From Litchfieldella anticariensis FP35 = DSM 16096 (GTDB taxonomy: Bacteria; Pseudomonadota; Gammaproteobacteria; Pseudomonadales; Halomonadaceae), in assembly GCF_000409775.1 (NCBI RefSeq), contig NZ_KE332377.1, positions 558,001-622,000 on the forward strand: a stretch of DNA of 64,000 bases. The letters run 5' to 3'. The position numbers and the translations under genes were made by a program. Below the pieces are notes generated by a model. That model was not told the DNA's origin. It saw only the letters and a program-made list of their open reading frames with translations, and made no database searches. Every line of letters begins with the position of its first letter. Within the stretch, counting starts at the first letter, position 1. Shown here one piece after another: positions 1-8,920 of the stretch.

Positions 1-844
1 GGATGTCACGAGTCGAGATGGCGTTGACCAGCATGCGGCCGATGCCGGGCCACTGAAATACCGTCTCGATATAGACGGCGCCACCAATCACGAAGCCGGC
101 CTGGACCCCGATTACCGGAATGAGGTTGACCAATGCGACCTTGAAGGCATGGCCGAACACCACGCGACGTTCATCCAGCCCCTTGGCCCGGGCGGTACGG
201 ATATAGTCCTGACGCAGTACCTCGAGCATGTTCGAACGTGTAAGGCGGGCGATGACACCTGCCGCGACCACGGCCAGAGCGGTCGCTGGCAGTATCAGGT
301 GTCGCAGCAAGTCTGGCAGATCGCCACCACCATAGATCGCATACATGCCGCTGACCGGGAACCAGCGAAGTTCCACCGCGAAGAGCAGGATCATCAACAT
401 ACCCAGCCAGAACGCCGGGACCGAGATGCCTATCAGCACCAGCAGCGTGATGATGCGATCCGCCCAGCCGTATTGACGTACCGCCGAGACGATGCCGGCG
501 ACCACACCAAGCACCACACAGATCGCCAGGGACGTGCCAGCCAGGATCAGGGTAGCGCTGAAACGCTCCAGTACTTCATCGAGTACCGGGCGGTTCAACG
601 TGTAGGAGCGACCGAAGTCACCTTGCAGGATATTGCCGAGCCAAACCAGGTATTGCTGTGGCAATGGTAGGTCAAGACCCAATTCAGCGCGTAACCGGGC
701 AAGATTTTCGGGGGTGGCGTAGGAACCGAGAATGGCCAATGCCGGATCGCCGGGGATCAGCGACATGATCAGGAACACGATCACGGTCAGCCCCAATAGG
801 ACTGGTATCGTCAGCAGCAGTCGGCGCAGAATGTAACGATACAT
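1..844 (-). CDS. Peptide-type ABC transporter permease (DppB/OppB-like), 3' end outside window
   Basis: Inner-membrane permease of a peptide/nickel-type ABC importer. The reading frame starts at 844 (MYRYILRRLLL) and runs off the left edge, so the C-terminus is missing; about 281 codons are visible. The N-terminus has the hydrophobic helix and the IPGDPA segment usual for DppB-family proteins, followed by several membrane helices and an RTARAKGL segment that fits the cytoplasmic EAA coupling loop. It lies 41 bases downstream of a binding-protein gene on the same strand, so the two are probably one operon with further permease and ATPase genes beyond the window. The substrate (di/oligopeptide, or another ligand of this family) cannot be read from sequence. 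Confidence 0.9.
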   Translation of the reverse strand, partial: MYRYILRRLLLTIPVLLGLTVIVFLIMSLIPGDPALAILGSYATPENLARLRAELGLDLPLPQQYLVWLGNILQGDFGRSYTLNRPVLDEVLERFSATLILAGTSLAICVVLGVVAGIVSAVRQYGWADRIITLLVLIGISVPAFWLGMLMILLFAVELRWFPVSGMYAIYGGGDLPDLLRHLILPATALAVVAAGVIARLTRSNMLEVLRQDYIRTARAKGLDERRVVFGHAFKVALVNLIPVIGVQAGFVIGGAVYIETVFQWPGIGRMLVNAISTRDI

Positions 845-885
845 GGCAGCTATCCGGCATGGGCATCATGAGAGTGGAACCAACC

Positions 886-2451
886 TCAGGGTTTCGCTAC
901 GTCGTGCAACAATAAGAAGAACGATGGTTGCAGACGGAAGCTCTCAATGTTGGCTGTAGCCACGGCGTTTTGCTTCCAGTTGGCGATGAAGGCCCAAGGC
1001 GCATCTTCGTGGACGATAGTCTGCATCTCCTTGTACAGCGCGGCGCGCTCGTCCTGATCGGTGCTGCGGCGTGCCTGTTCGAGCAACTTGTCGACTTCCG
1101 GGTTGCTGTAATAGCCGGAATTGAATCCACCTTGGTCGGGCATGGCATCGGTGCGCAGAGCCAGGAACGGCAGGGTGTCCGGGTCGTTGGTCATCCATGC
1201 CATCTGCGCCATGTCGGCCTTGCCTTCCAAGCCGGGATTCACCTCGCCGAGAAAGGTGTTCCATTCGTAGGTTTCGATCTCGACGTTCAACCCTACGGCG
1301 TTCAGGTCGGCCTGGATTGCGGTACCCATGGGAATCGGGTCGAGCATGCCGGAGCCACCCTCGGTGACATAGAACATTAGCTCAGCTCCCTCGAAACCGG
1401 CCTCGTTGATCAACTCGCGAGCGCGTTCAGGATTATACGGGTAAGGCTCCAGTTGTTCGTTGTGGGCCCAAGAGAAGGCTGGGGGCGTGGGGCCCGCGGC
1501 GACCTCGGCGGTACCCTGCAGCACGTCCTCGACCAAGGTGCGCTTGTCGATGGCATAGTTGATCGCCTGGCGCATGCGCTTGTCGGCAAAGGGTCCCTCA
1601 CGAAGATTGAGAATCAAGAACCACAGGTGTGGGCCAGCCTGCTCGTAGACCTCGAACATCGGATCCTCGGCGAACATGGCGACATTGTCCGGCGGAACTT
1701 CCACCATCAGGTCGATACCGCCGGCCAACATTTCAGCAACGCGGGTGTTGGCGTCGGTGATCGGACGGAAGACCACGGCTTCCAGCGGTGGCGGACCATC
1801 CCAATAGTCATCGTTGCGCGAGGCGACCACGCGGCTATTACTGATCCACTCTTCGAACTTGAAAGGACCTGTGCCAGAAGGGTGGCGCCCGAACTCGTCG
1901 CCATGTTCTTGCACGGCGGCCGGTGACACGATCAGCCCGGTAGGGTAGGCCAGGTTCGACAGAAAAGGAGCGTAAGGTTCATTGAGCGTGAACTGAACCT
2001 CATACTCGCCGGTCGCTTCCACGTCGTCCACGGCGCTGAAGAAAAAGGCTAGCGGGAAGGGCCCCGTGTCGTGGTAGGGGTGTTCCTCATCAAGCATACG
2101 TTCGAAGTTGAACACGACTGCCTCGGCATCGAACGTGCTGCCATCATGAAACGTGACGTCGTCTCGCAGGGTGAAGGTATAGACCGTACCGTCATCGCTG
2201 ATGTCCCATTCGGTCGCCAACGCGGGCTCGACGTCGAGCGTACCGTCGCGATAGCGTACCAAGCCGTCGTAGAGATTCATCACGATCCGGAAGTCGTTCA
2301 CGGCGGTGACTTGTGCCGGGTCGAGCGATTTGGGCTCGGCGATCTGTCCGACGACCAGCACGTTGGGTGGTGTCTGGGCGTGAGCTTGCAGGGGTAGGGC
2401 GAGCAGGGCCGGCACCAGCCAGGCTCCGACATGCCTAATCGAGCATTTCAT
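886..2451 (-). CDS. Peptide-type ABC transporter substrate-binding protein (SBP_bac_5 family)
   Basis: Periplasmic solute receptor of the ABC importer whose permease follows it. The 521-aa product begins with a signal peptide (MKCSIRHVGAWLVPALLALPLQAHA, likely cut after AHA) and has no lipobox cysteine, so it is probably soluble. Family features include the early segment EPKSLDPAQVTAVNDFRI, the NLYDGLVRY block and YTFTLRDDVTFHDG, all typical of DppA/OppA-like proteins, at the usual length of about 520 residues. It is the first gene of the leftward operon and faces the DUF1028 gene across a 144-base gap holding a perfect palindrome, so both sides may share one regulator. Substrate unknown; the DUF1028 neighbour is often found with peptide importers. 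Confidence 0.93.
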   Translation of the reverse strand: MKCSIRHVGAWLVPALLALPLQAHAQTPPNVLVVGQIAEPKSLDPAQVTAVNDFRIVMNLYDGLVRYRDGTLDVEPALATEWDISDDGTVYTFTLRDDVTFHDGSTFDAEAVVFNFERMLDEEHPYHDTGPFPLAFFFSAVDDVEATGEYEVQFTLNEPYAPFLSNLAYPTGLIVSPAAVQEHGDEFGRHPSGTGPFKFEEWISNSRVVASRNDDYWDGPPPLEAVVFRPITDANTRVAEMLAGGIDLMVEVPPDNVAMFAEDPMFEVYEQAGPHLWFLILNLREGPFADKRMRQAINYAIDKRTLVEDVLQGTAEVAAGPTPPAFSWAHNEQLEPYPYNPERARELINEAGFEGAELMFYVTEGGSGMLDPIPMGTAIQADLNAVGLNVEIETYEWNTFLGEVNPGLEGKADMAQMAWMTNDPDTLPFLALRTDAMPDQGGFNSGYYSNPEVDKLLEQARRSTDQDERAALYKEMQTIVHEDAPWAFIANWKQNAVATANIESFRLQPSFFLLLHDVAKP

Positions 2452-2537
2452 TGGATGTCTCCTCGCATCGTCTTGTACTTCGTCGTCGTGGTGCTTGTCG
2501 TCGGTGAGCTGATGCGACTACTCTTCAAAGGTGTCTT

Positions 2538-2557
2538 TTATTTATCATGATAAATAA
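2538..2557. promoter_or_regulatory. Perfect 20-bp palindrome, candidate operator
   Basis: Each arm is TTATTTATCA and the second arm is its exact reverse complement, with no spacer. It is AT-rich in a GC-rich setting and lies between the divergent binding-protein gene (start 2451) and DUF1028 gene (start 2596). That is the expected place for an operator controlling both. The regulator is not in the window, and the binding function is inference. Confidence 0.5.
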
Positions 2558-2595
2558 CACCCTTCAGATATGGCACATCAACGGCGGATACGCAA

Positions 2596-3258
2596 ATGAC
2601 ATTCACCCTGATGGCTCGAGACCCTGTCGATGGCACCCTGGGGATTGCCACGGCGACGGGAAGCCCGGCAGTGGGCGGTTTCGTTCCTCACCTGCTACCC
2701 GGTGTCGGAGCGGTGATCACTCAGGGCTACAGCACCAGCCTGTTGGCAGCCGAGCGGGCTTTGGCATGGCTGGTTGAAGGAAAAACGGTGGAAACGATCG
2801 TTGACACGCTGCGCCGCGACGATAAGGGAGCGGCTTGGCGTCAGGTGGCAGTGATGGACGCCAGCGGACACAGTGCTGGCTGGACGGGTGAATACAATGT
2901 CGCCAGTACCTTCATGCATTGCGGTGATGACTTGGTGGTAGCCGGAAATATGCTGGTCAGTGCCCTGGTGGGTGAAGCGATACAACGCGCGTTTCGAATG
3001 AATCGTGATCTAGGATTGCCCGAAGCGCTGCTGGCGGGCCTGGCAGCTGGACAGGCAACGGGGGGAGATACCCGCGGGACACTCTCGGCCGCTCTGCTGG
3101 TAAGGCGCGAGGGTGGTTTGCCGTTGGATCTACGTATCGATGAAGGTGTCAGGGCGGTAGATGCACTGGATCGCTTATACCGACGCATTCAGATCAATCG
3201 GGAGTTCCAGGCGTTTCTTTCACGTTTACCGACCGCTGAGTCGCCCCATCGTCATTGA
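2596..3258 (+). CDS. DUF1028 family protein (Ntn-hydrolase-like)
   Basis: The 220-aa product matches the DUF1028 family, predicted to have an Ntn-hydrolase-like fold but of unproven activity. Recognisable family segments are the N-terminal MTFTLMARDP...GIATATGSPAVGG, then VGAVITQGYS, a GNML segment around residue 117, and the conserved DLRID...D segment before the C-terminus. The length is normal for the short, single-domain form. No signal peptide is visible. It is divergent from the peptide-type importer, and genes of this family commonly sit beside such importers, so a role in processing an imported peptide or amide is plausible but unproven. Confidence 0.85.
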   Translation: MTFTLMARDPVDGTLGIATATGSPAVGGFVPHLLPGVGAVITQGYSTSLLAAERALAWLVEGKTVETIVDTLRRDDKGAAWRQVAVMDASGHSAGWTGEYNVASTFMHCGDDLVVAGNMLVSALVGEAIQRAFRMNRDLGLPEALLAGLAAGQATGGDTRGTLSAALLVRREGGLPLDLRIDEGVRAVDALDRLYRRIQINREFQAFLSRLPTAESPHRH

Positions 3259-3399
3259 GCTCGTCGTTCAAGGAGGGGGGACTTGCCGGCTCACCTTTCG
3301 GGGCAAGATAAGTTTCATGGGTCCAATGGCTTGCATCAACCGTTATACTGGTTGGCCTGACTTTCGACCGATAGTATCCGACCGACAAGGGCTCGCACC

Positions 3400-4446
3400 G
3401 TGAATCAGATTACCCTGACCCAACCTGACGATTGGCACCTGCACGTTCGCGATGGCGAACCGTTACGTTCAGTGGTGCCCTATAGTGCCCACCAGTTTGG
3501 TCGCGCCATCATCATGCCCAACCTGACACCGCCGGTGACGACGACCGATCAGGCAGTCGCCTACCGCGAGCGGATCCTGGCTGCTGTGCCCGAAGGTAAT
3601 GACTTCGAACCATTGATGACGCTCTATCTCACCGACAAGACTCCCGCCGAGGAGATCAAGCGTGCCAAGGACAGCGGTATCGTACATGGCGTCAAGTTGT
3701 ACCCGGCTGGGGCGACCACTAACTCCGATTCGGGCGTTACCGATATCCGTCATTGCGATTCGGTCATCGAAACCATGGCAGAGGTAGGCATGCCGCTGCT
3801 GGTGCATGGCGAGGTGACCAGTGCCGAGATCGATATCTTCGACCGCGAGGCGGTATTCATCGAGCGAGTGATGAAGCCCTTGCTGGAGCGCTTCCCCGAT
3901 CTGCGGGTGGTGTTCGAACATATCACCACCGCCGATGCCGTAACGTTCGTGCGGCAGGCACCGACCAATGTCGCAGCCACCATCACTGCCCATCATCTCC
4001 TGTTCAATCGTAACCACATGTTGGTCGGTGGGATTCGCCCCCACTATTTTTGCCTGCCAGTGCTCAAACGCGAGACGCATCGCCATGCGCTGTTGCAAGC
4101 GGCAACCTCAAGCAGCCCCAAGTTCTTTCTCGGCACTGACAGCGCACCCCATGCACGTGGCGCCAAAGAGTCCGCCTGTGGTTGTGCCGGCGCCTTTACC
4201 GCCCCGGCAGCGATCGAGCTCTATGCCACTGCTTTCGATCAGGCGGGAGCGATAGACAAGCTCGAAGGTTTTGCCAGCCACTTTGGGCCCGACTTCTATG
4301 GGCTGCCGCGCAATTCACGCCAGATCACTCTGGCACGCCAGGAGTGGACTTTGCCGGAAAGCCTAGCGTATGCCGGCGATGAAATCGTTCCGCTGATGGC
4401 GGGGCAGAGTTTGCCGTGGAAGATGTTGGAGTCCCACGAAGCTTAG
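3400..4446 (+). CDS. pyrC: Dihydroorotase
   Basis: Catalyses the reversible cyclisation of N-carbamoyl-aspartate to dihydroorotate, step three of de novo pyrimidine synthesis, in the cytoplasm. The product is 348 aa, the same length as E. coli PyrC, and belongs to the class II (PyrC) type. The metal-binding HxH lies in [10 protein letters not shown] near residue 13, the carboxylated lysine is about K99 in GVKLYPAG, and further ligands fall in LLVHGE, VFEHITT and GTDSAPH. The start is GTG at 3400. Its stop codon overlaps the stop of the convergent MFS gene, with no terminator hairpin between them. Confidence 0.97.
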   Translation: MNQITLTQPDDWHLHVRDGEPLRSVVPYSAHQFGRAIIMPNLTPPVTTTDQAVAYRERILAAVPEGNDFEPLMTLYLTDKTPAEEIKRAKDSGIVHGVKLYPAGATTNSDSGVTDIRHCDSVIETMAEVGMPLLVHGEVTSAEIDIFDREAVFIERVMKPLLERFPDLRVVFEHITTADAVTFVRQAPTNVAATITAHHLLFNRNHMLVGGIRPHYFCLPVLKRETHRHALLQAATSSSPKFFLGTDSAPHARGAKESACGCAGAFTAPAAIELYATAFDQAGAIDKLEGFASHFGPDFYGLPRNSRQITLARQEWTLPESLAYAGDEIVPLMAGQSLPWKMLESHEA

Positions 4447-5690
4447 CCTTTGGTCACCAGCCGACCTTCGTCATCCAATTCCAGGCGTCGATTGCGTCCG
4501 GCGAACAGGGCGAAACTGGCAGCAACGACACAGATAAGCATCAACACGATACAAATCGTGGCCAGGCTGGCGCCGAACTGCAGCAGCAAACCAACCCCTA
4601 GCGGCCCCATGGCAGCCAGCGTGTAGCCTAGGCCTTGGGCCATACCGGAGAGCTTGCCGGCCAAACGCGAGTCGCCGGTACGCAGCACGATCAAGGTCAG
4701 GGCGAGGCTGAAGCTCCCACCCTGGCCGAGGCCAAGCAGCACGACACCTGCCCAGCGCCATGCTACCGGCCCTATCAGCAGCAGTAGAAGGCCGCTGGCC
4801 GTGGCGCTGATGAGCAACAGAATGGCTGGGCGTTGGTCACGCCCCAGTCTGGCGAGCCAAGGGGCGCCAAGCGCGGAGATCAACTGCACCATGACGGATA
4901 CCGCCAGCAACCAGCCAGCTTCGGCTTCACTCAATCCGCGGTGCTGAAGCAGGGCCGGTAGCCAGCCAAAGACGATATAAGCCAATGAGGACTGCGATCC
5001 CATCAATCCGGTGACTTGCCAAGCCAGGGAAGTGGTTATCAACCTCACGCGTGGAGGTTTTGCCGCCTCTGGTTGATGTGTGGGACGGGGGTGGGGCATG
5101 GATATGCGCCAGGCGGTGAGGGCGACAAGGGCCACCAGGCTCCAACTGGCCAAGCCCCATCGCCAGTCGCCGAACCAGTCGGCCAACGGAATGCTAAGTC
5201 CGGCCCCCAGCGCGCCACCCAGGCATAGCGCCATGGTGTAGACGCCAGTCATCAAGTCGGCACCATGGGGCAGCTCGCGCTTCACCAGAGCGGGCAGTAA
5301 TGTACCGCTGACGCCAATAGCGGCTCCGACCAGCAAGGTGCCGGTATATAGCTGCCAGGCATCGTGACTGGCCCGTAGCAGCAGGGCGCTGCCAAGTATC
5401 AATAGGGCGAGTGACAGGGTTCTTTCCGCACCCAGGCGCTTGGCAAGCCAGGGAGCCAAAGGCGCGAAGATTCCTAGGCACAGCACAGGCAGGGTGGTCA
5501 GCGCCCCGATGCCGAGTGGCGAAAGTCCAGTATCCTGCTGTATACGGATCAGAAGTGGCGCCAGGGAGGACAATGCCGGCCGCAGATTGAGCCCAACCAA
5601 TACCATCAGCAACAGGAATCCGGTGATCGGCTTGACCGCCTGCGCACTGGAAAGGCTAGGGGGCTGCGACCGTTCGTGCATCGTAGGCAT
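4443..5690 (-). CDS. MFS transporter, CynX/NimT-like
   Basis: A 415-aa inner-membrane protein of the major facilitator superfamily with about 12 predicted helices. The N-terminal segment [23 protein letters not shown] is characteristic of the CynX/NimT (cyanate/2-nitroimidazole transporter) branch. The loop [11 protein letters not shown] resembles the motif A loop between helices 2 and 3. It starts immediately after the stop of the unknown gene at 5691, so the two are probably co-transcribed. CynX-like proteins have diverse or unknown substrates, and nothing nearby indicates cyanate metabolism (no cynS or cynT is visible), so the substrate is left open. Confidence 0.87.
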   Translation of the reverse strand: MPTMHERSQPPSLSSAQAVKPITGFLLLMVLVGLNLRPALSSLAPLLIRIQQDTGLSPLGIGALTTLPVLCLGIFAPLAPWLAKRLGAERTLSLALLILGSALLLRASHDAWQLYTGTLLVGAAIGVSGTLLPALVKRELPHGADLMTGVYTMALCLGGALGAGLSIPLADWFGDWRWGLASWSLVALVALTAWRISMPHPRPTHQPEAAKPPRVRLITTSLAWQVTGLMGSQSSLAYIVFGWLPALLQHRGLSEAEAGWLLAVSVMVQLISALGAPWLARLGRDQRPAILLLISATASGLLLLLIGPVAWRWAGVVLLGLGQGGSFSLALTLIVLRTGDSRLAGKLSGMAQGLGYTLAAMGPLGVGLLLQFGASLATICIVLMLICVVAASFALFAGRNRRLELDDEGRLVTKG

Positions 5691-6194
5691 TTATTTCATG
5701 TGCGGACGCAGGTCGCCGCGCACGGCATCCAACAACGTGATGAAGCGGGTGTCGCCACTCGTGTCTATACGGTCGACACGACATGACGTTGACATCGACT
5801 TTTCTACCAGCAACTCGTCGAAGATTTCCAGGGTAATCTTCGACGCTGGCCGGTCGCCGGGGGTGATGATGCCGTCTTCCAAGGTAAAGGTCTCTAGCAA
5901 GCTGGCACGCACCCGGGTCGAACCTCCTTCCGCAAGCACTCGACGTACGAACAGCCAACCTTCGCAGGCCAGTACGTCGCCACCGTCGCGCTGGCGGAGA
6001 AAGAGGGTGCGATAGCAAGCGCCTTCTTTCGCTCCTTTGTCAGCCATACTGCGATAGGCTTCGGTGACGCGTGCTGCCACGGCTCCCGCCCGGGTCAGGC
6101 GCTCAGCCGCGCCGCGGTGCTCTTGGGCAAGCTGCTCTTGGCGCTGGAAGACGAGCCAACGACGATACTCGGTAACGAGGGGCGACGAATCCAT
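5691..6194 (-). CDS. Uncharacterised 167-aa protein
   Basis: I do not recognise the family. The protein is soluble by composition, with no signal peptide or membrane segment. Its first third is a charged, probably helical region (residues 1-55, rich in Q, E, R and A). The rest is mixed alpha/beta, with two cysteines at GACYRT and LACEG and a C-terminus ending RPHMK. The gene has a clear ribosome site (AAAAGGAG, read on the minus strand just upstream of 6194) and abuts the MFS transporter gene without a gap, which suggests a shared transcript. Coding status is supported by this coupling and by absence of stops, but the function is unknown. Confidence 0.7.
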   Translation of the reverse strand: MDSSPLVTEYRRWLVFQRQEQLAQEHRGAAERLTRAGAVAARVTEAYRSMADKGAKEGACYRTLFLRQRDGGDVLACEGWLFVRRVLAEGGSTRVRASLLETFTLEDGIITPGDRPASKITLEIFDELLVEKSMSTSCRVDRIDTSGDTRFITLLDAVRGDLRPHMK

Positions 6195-6303
6195 GTGCTC
6201 TCCTTTTAGAGGGGCGTTGGTAGAATGCCGGTTACATTCTCATAAAAGGAGGATGTCGTCGAGACGCTTGGGCGAGTCGCCTTATAGCTAAAATGCTGAC
6301 TCG

Positions 6304-6315
6304 CTACAGCTGTAG
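6304..6315. repeat. 12-bp palindrome in the gap before the polyamine-type operon
   Basis: CTACAGCTGTAG is a perfect dyad in the 288-base gap between the unknown gene (6194) and the ATPase gene (6483). A second, shorter dyad GTGATCAC lies at 6347-6354. Either could be an operator for the importer operon. I see nothing else in this gap and cannot assign -35/-10 boxes with confidence. Confidence 0.3.
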
Positions 6316-6482
6316 GGTTCAACGGTGTTTGTCCTTTACGGGGCTTGTGATCACGCCTCCTTTCTTATTCTATTGGGGCTGAGACAACCGGATAAAAACA
6401 ATTACACGGTGATACCAATCCAAGATCGCACTCCACGCGACGAGAATCACAACCATAACTCTGCTACGCACAGGAAAGTTGA

Positions 6483-7616
6483 ATGACCCAAACCCTTGAA
6501 GCAGAACCCCGGACGCAGGACGCTGTGTCTGACGATACGTGTTTCGCGCGCTTCACCAATGTCCAGAAGAGCTATGACGGCGTCGAACTGGTAGTCAAGG
6601 ACTTCAATCTGGATATTCGCAAAGGTGAGTTCGTGACCCTGCTTGGACCTTCCGGGTCGGGCAAGACGACTTGTCTGATGATGATGGCCGGTTTTGAAAC
6701 TCCCACCCATGGTGAAATCTTGCTGAAAGGCAATCCCATCAGTGGATTGCCGCCCCACAAACGGGGTATCGGCATGGTGTTCCAGAACTATGCCCTGTTT
6801 CCCCATATGACAGTGGCTGAAAACCTGGCGTTTCCCCTCGAGGTTCGGCATCTCTCCAAGGAAGAAATAAAGCAGAAGGTCCAGCGAGCCTTGGCTATGG
6901 TACGACTGGAGAATTTTGGTGACCGGCGTCCGGCCCAGCTTTCCGGTGGTCAGCAGCAGCGTGTTGCATTGGCCCGCGCCTTGGTTTTCGAGCCCGAATT
7001 GGTGCTGATGGATGAGCCTCTGGGCGCGTTGGACAAGAATCTGCGCGAAGAGATGCAGTATGAGATCAAGCGCATCCACGCCAGCCTCGGGGTGACCATG
7101 ATCTACGTCACCCATGACCAGACCGAAGCGTTGACCATGTCGGACCGCATTGCGGTATTCAACGACGGCATCGTGCAGCAGCTCGCTACCCCCGATGCCC
7201 TCTACGAAGAACCCGAGAACGCTTTCGTCGCCTATTTCATCGGTGAGAACAATCGTCTACAGGGTGAGGTCGTCGAGCGGGTAGGGGACGCATGTTCGGT
7301 ACGACTGGATAGCGGTGAGATGGTAAGCGCCAAGCCGGTGGCGGTAGGAGGCGTCGGTTCCAGGACAACGCTGTCACTGCGTCCGGAACGAGTGAGCATC
7401 GTCCGTAATGGTGAAACGTCTTTTGATAACCGCTTCACGGCCAAAGTGCAGGAAGTGATCTATCTGGGCGACCATCTACGCACGCGTTTGGCGGTTTGTG
7501 GCAATGAGGAGTTCATCATCAAAACCCCCAATGCCGAGGGGCATAGTGCCTTGCGGCCAGGACAGGAGATCGAGATCGGCTGGTCGAGGGCCGATTGCCG
7601 GGCCTTGGATGCCTGA
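6483..7616 (+). CDS. Polyamine-type ABC transporter ATP-binding protein (PotA/PotG-like)
   Basis: Cytoplasmic ATPase of a spermidine/putrescine-type importer. The 377-aa product has the Walker A motif GPSGSGKTT (near residue 57), the Q-loop in FQNYALFPHMTV, the signature LSGGQQQRVALARAL, Walker B LMDEPLGALD, and the H-loop THDQTEA. After about residue 245 it carries a TOBE-type C-terminal domain (SLRPERVSI is typical). It is the first of four genes in the same direction (ATPase, binding protein, two permeases). Related importers take putrescine, spermidine, or other small cations; the sequence alone does not settle which. Confidence 0.93.
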   Translation: MTQTLEAEPRTQDAVSDDTCFARFTNVQKSYDGVELVVKDFNLDIRKGEFVTLLGPSGSGKTTCLMMMAGFETPTHGEILLKGNPISGLPPHKRGIGMVFQNYALFPHMTVAENLAFPLEVRHLSKEEIKQKVQRALAMVRLENFGDRRPAQLSGGQQQRVALARALVFEPELVLMDEPLGALDKNLREEMQYEIKRIHASLGVTMIYVTHDQTEALTMSDRIAVFNDGIVQQLATPDALYEEPENAFVAYFIGENNRLQGEVVERVGDACSVRLDSGEMVSAKPVAVGGVGSRTTLSLRPERVSIVRNGETSFDNRFTAKVQEVIYLGDHLRTRLAVCGNEEFIIKTPNAEGHSALRPGQEIEIGWSRADCRALDA

Positions 7617-7642
7617 ATACCGCTTCAGGCCTTCATCCACCA

Positions 7643-7686
7643 GTGCCGCAATGCGGCACGACGGAGAAAGTGCCGCGTCGCGGCAC
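7643..7686 (+). repeat. Tandem identical-arm stem-loops between ATPase and binding-protein genes
   Basis: Two perfect hairpins share the same 7-base arms: GTGCCGC-AAT-GCGGCAC at 7643-7659 and GTGCCGC-GTC-GCGGCAC at 7670-7686, with centres 27 bases apart. There is no T-run after either, so they are not simple terminators. In RNA they could protect the 3' end of the upstream message or adjust the ratio of ATPase to binding protein. As DNA they could be a paired operator. Confidence 0.55.
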
Positions 7687-7735
7687 ATCGAATGACACTG
7701 CAAGATAACGTCACAATTACAAGCGGAGTTTCATC

Positions 7736-8836
7736 ATGATCAAGACACGTACGTTCAAGGGATCCTCGACTATTGTAGCGGGGCTTTCGACACTGGCTTT
7801 GGCAGTCAGTGCTCATGCGGAGACCCTCAATATCGTTTCATGGGGCGGTGCTTATACCGATAGCCAACAAAAAGCCTATCATGCTCCCTGGGCAGCGCAG
7901 AATGGCGACGAGATCATCAATATCGACCGCAGCGGCAATGCCCTGGCTGGTCTTCGCGCCCAGTCTCAGGCAGGGAACGTGACCTGGGATCTGGTCGACA
8001 TGCTGCCAGCGGATGCCATGATCGCCTGTGCCGAAGGCCTGATCGAGCCACTCGATCATGATGCCTTGCTGGCTCCAGCACCGGATGGAACCCCGGCCAG
8101 TGAAGATTTTGTCGATGGAGCCTTGGGTGAGTGTTTCGTGGCGTCGATCGTCTACTCCAATGTCGTTGCCTTCAATACCGAGATGTTCCCCGAAGACAAG
8201 CAGCCCAGCACCATCGCCGATGTCTTCGATCTCGAGAATTTCCCGGGCAAGCGCACCCTGTTGCGCAAGCCGATCAATAACCTCGAGTGGGCCCTGGTTG
8301 CTGATGGAGTAGCGCCGGAAGACGTCTACGATGTGCTCGAGACCGAAGAAGGCGTCCAGCGCGCTTTCGCAAAACTCGACACTATCAAGGATCACGTGAT
8401 CTGGTGGGAGGAAGGCGCTCAGCCGCCGCAACTGCTGGCCGACAAAGAGGTGGCTTTCGGTTCCGCCTACAACGGCCGTATCTTCAATGCCATGGTCAGC
8501 GAAAACCAGCCCTTCGAGATTATCTGGGATGCCCAGGTTTTCGAACTGGATGGTTGGGTAGTGCCAACCGGCAAGCTCGACAAGGTCAAGGATTACCTGC
8601 GCTTCGCCACCGACACGCAACGACTGGCCGACCAGGCGCAGTACATCTCCTATGGTCCGGCGCGGAAGTCCTCGGCTGACATGGTCTCGACCCATGCCGA
8701 AACCGGGATTGATATGATGCCGCACATGCCGACCTTTCCACCCAACTTCGCCACTGCCATTCCCAAGAATGACGAGTTCTGGGCTGACTACGGCGATGAG
8801 TTGACCCAGCGTTTCGACGCCTGGCTGGCTCAGTAA
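7736..8836 (+). CDS. Polyamine-type ABC transporter substrate-binding protein (PotD-like)
   Basis: Periplasmic receptor of the importer, 366 aa. A signal peptide covers about residues 1-28 and ends in SAHA before ETLNIVSWGGAY, the conserved start of mature PotD/PotF-type proteins. Other family traits are VDMLPADAMIACAEGLIEPLD and VAFNTEMFP. Ligand-contacting acidic and aromatic residues probably lie in the VIWWEEGAQPPQLLADKEVAFGSAYNGR stretch. The typical polyamine-site motif is not exact, so a non-polyamine cation or amino acid remains possible. Twin hairpins precede the gene and a terminator-like hairpin follows it, consistent with higher expression of the binding protein than of the permeases. 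Confidence 0.92.
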   Translation: MIKTRTFKGSSTIVAGLSTLALAVSAHAETLNIVSWGGAYTDSQQKAYHAPWAAQNGDEIINIDRSGNALAGLRAQSQAGNVTWDLVDMLPADAMIACAEGLIEPLDHDALLAPAPDGTPASEDFVDGALGECFVASIVYSNVVAFNTEMFPEDKQPSTIADVFDLENFPGKRTLLRKPINNLEWALVADGVAPEDVYDVLETEEGVQRAFAKLDTIKDHVIWWEEGAQPPQLLADKEVAFGSAYNGRIFNAMVSENQPFEIIWDAQVFELDGWVVPTGKLDKVKDYLRFATDTQRLADQAQYISYGPARKSSADMVSTHAETGIDMMPHMPTFPPNFATAIPKNDEFWADYGDELTQRFDAWLAQ

Positions 8837-8843
8837 GCCTGTC

Positions 8844-8883
8844 ATGCCGCCCGGATGCATTCCGGGCGGCATATCGCTTTTTT
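8844..8883 (+). terminator. Intra-operon attenuating terminator
   Basis: A perfect 12-bp stem (ATGCCGCCCGGA at 8844-8855 pairing with 8861-8872), a 5-base loop and a run of six T at 8878-8883 follow the binding-protein stop codon. It lies before the permease genes of the same operon, so it is probably a partial terminator that lowers permease expression. Confidence 0.75.
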
Positions 8884-8920
8884 CGTTTCCTTGTCAGACC
8901 GTTTCATTGGAGAGGCCTGC

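Noticed and set aside
7838-8872. Long open frame (344 aa) on the minus strand opposite the binding-protein gene
   Set aside because: It lies wholly opposite a well-supported PotD-like gene; long antisense frames are expected at this GC content. No motif or ribosome site.
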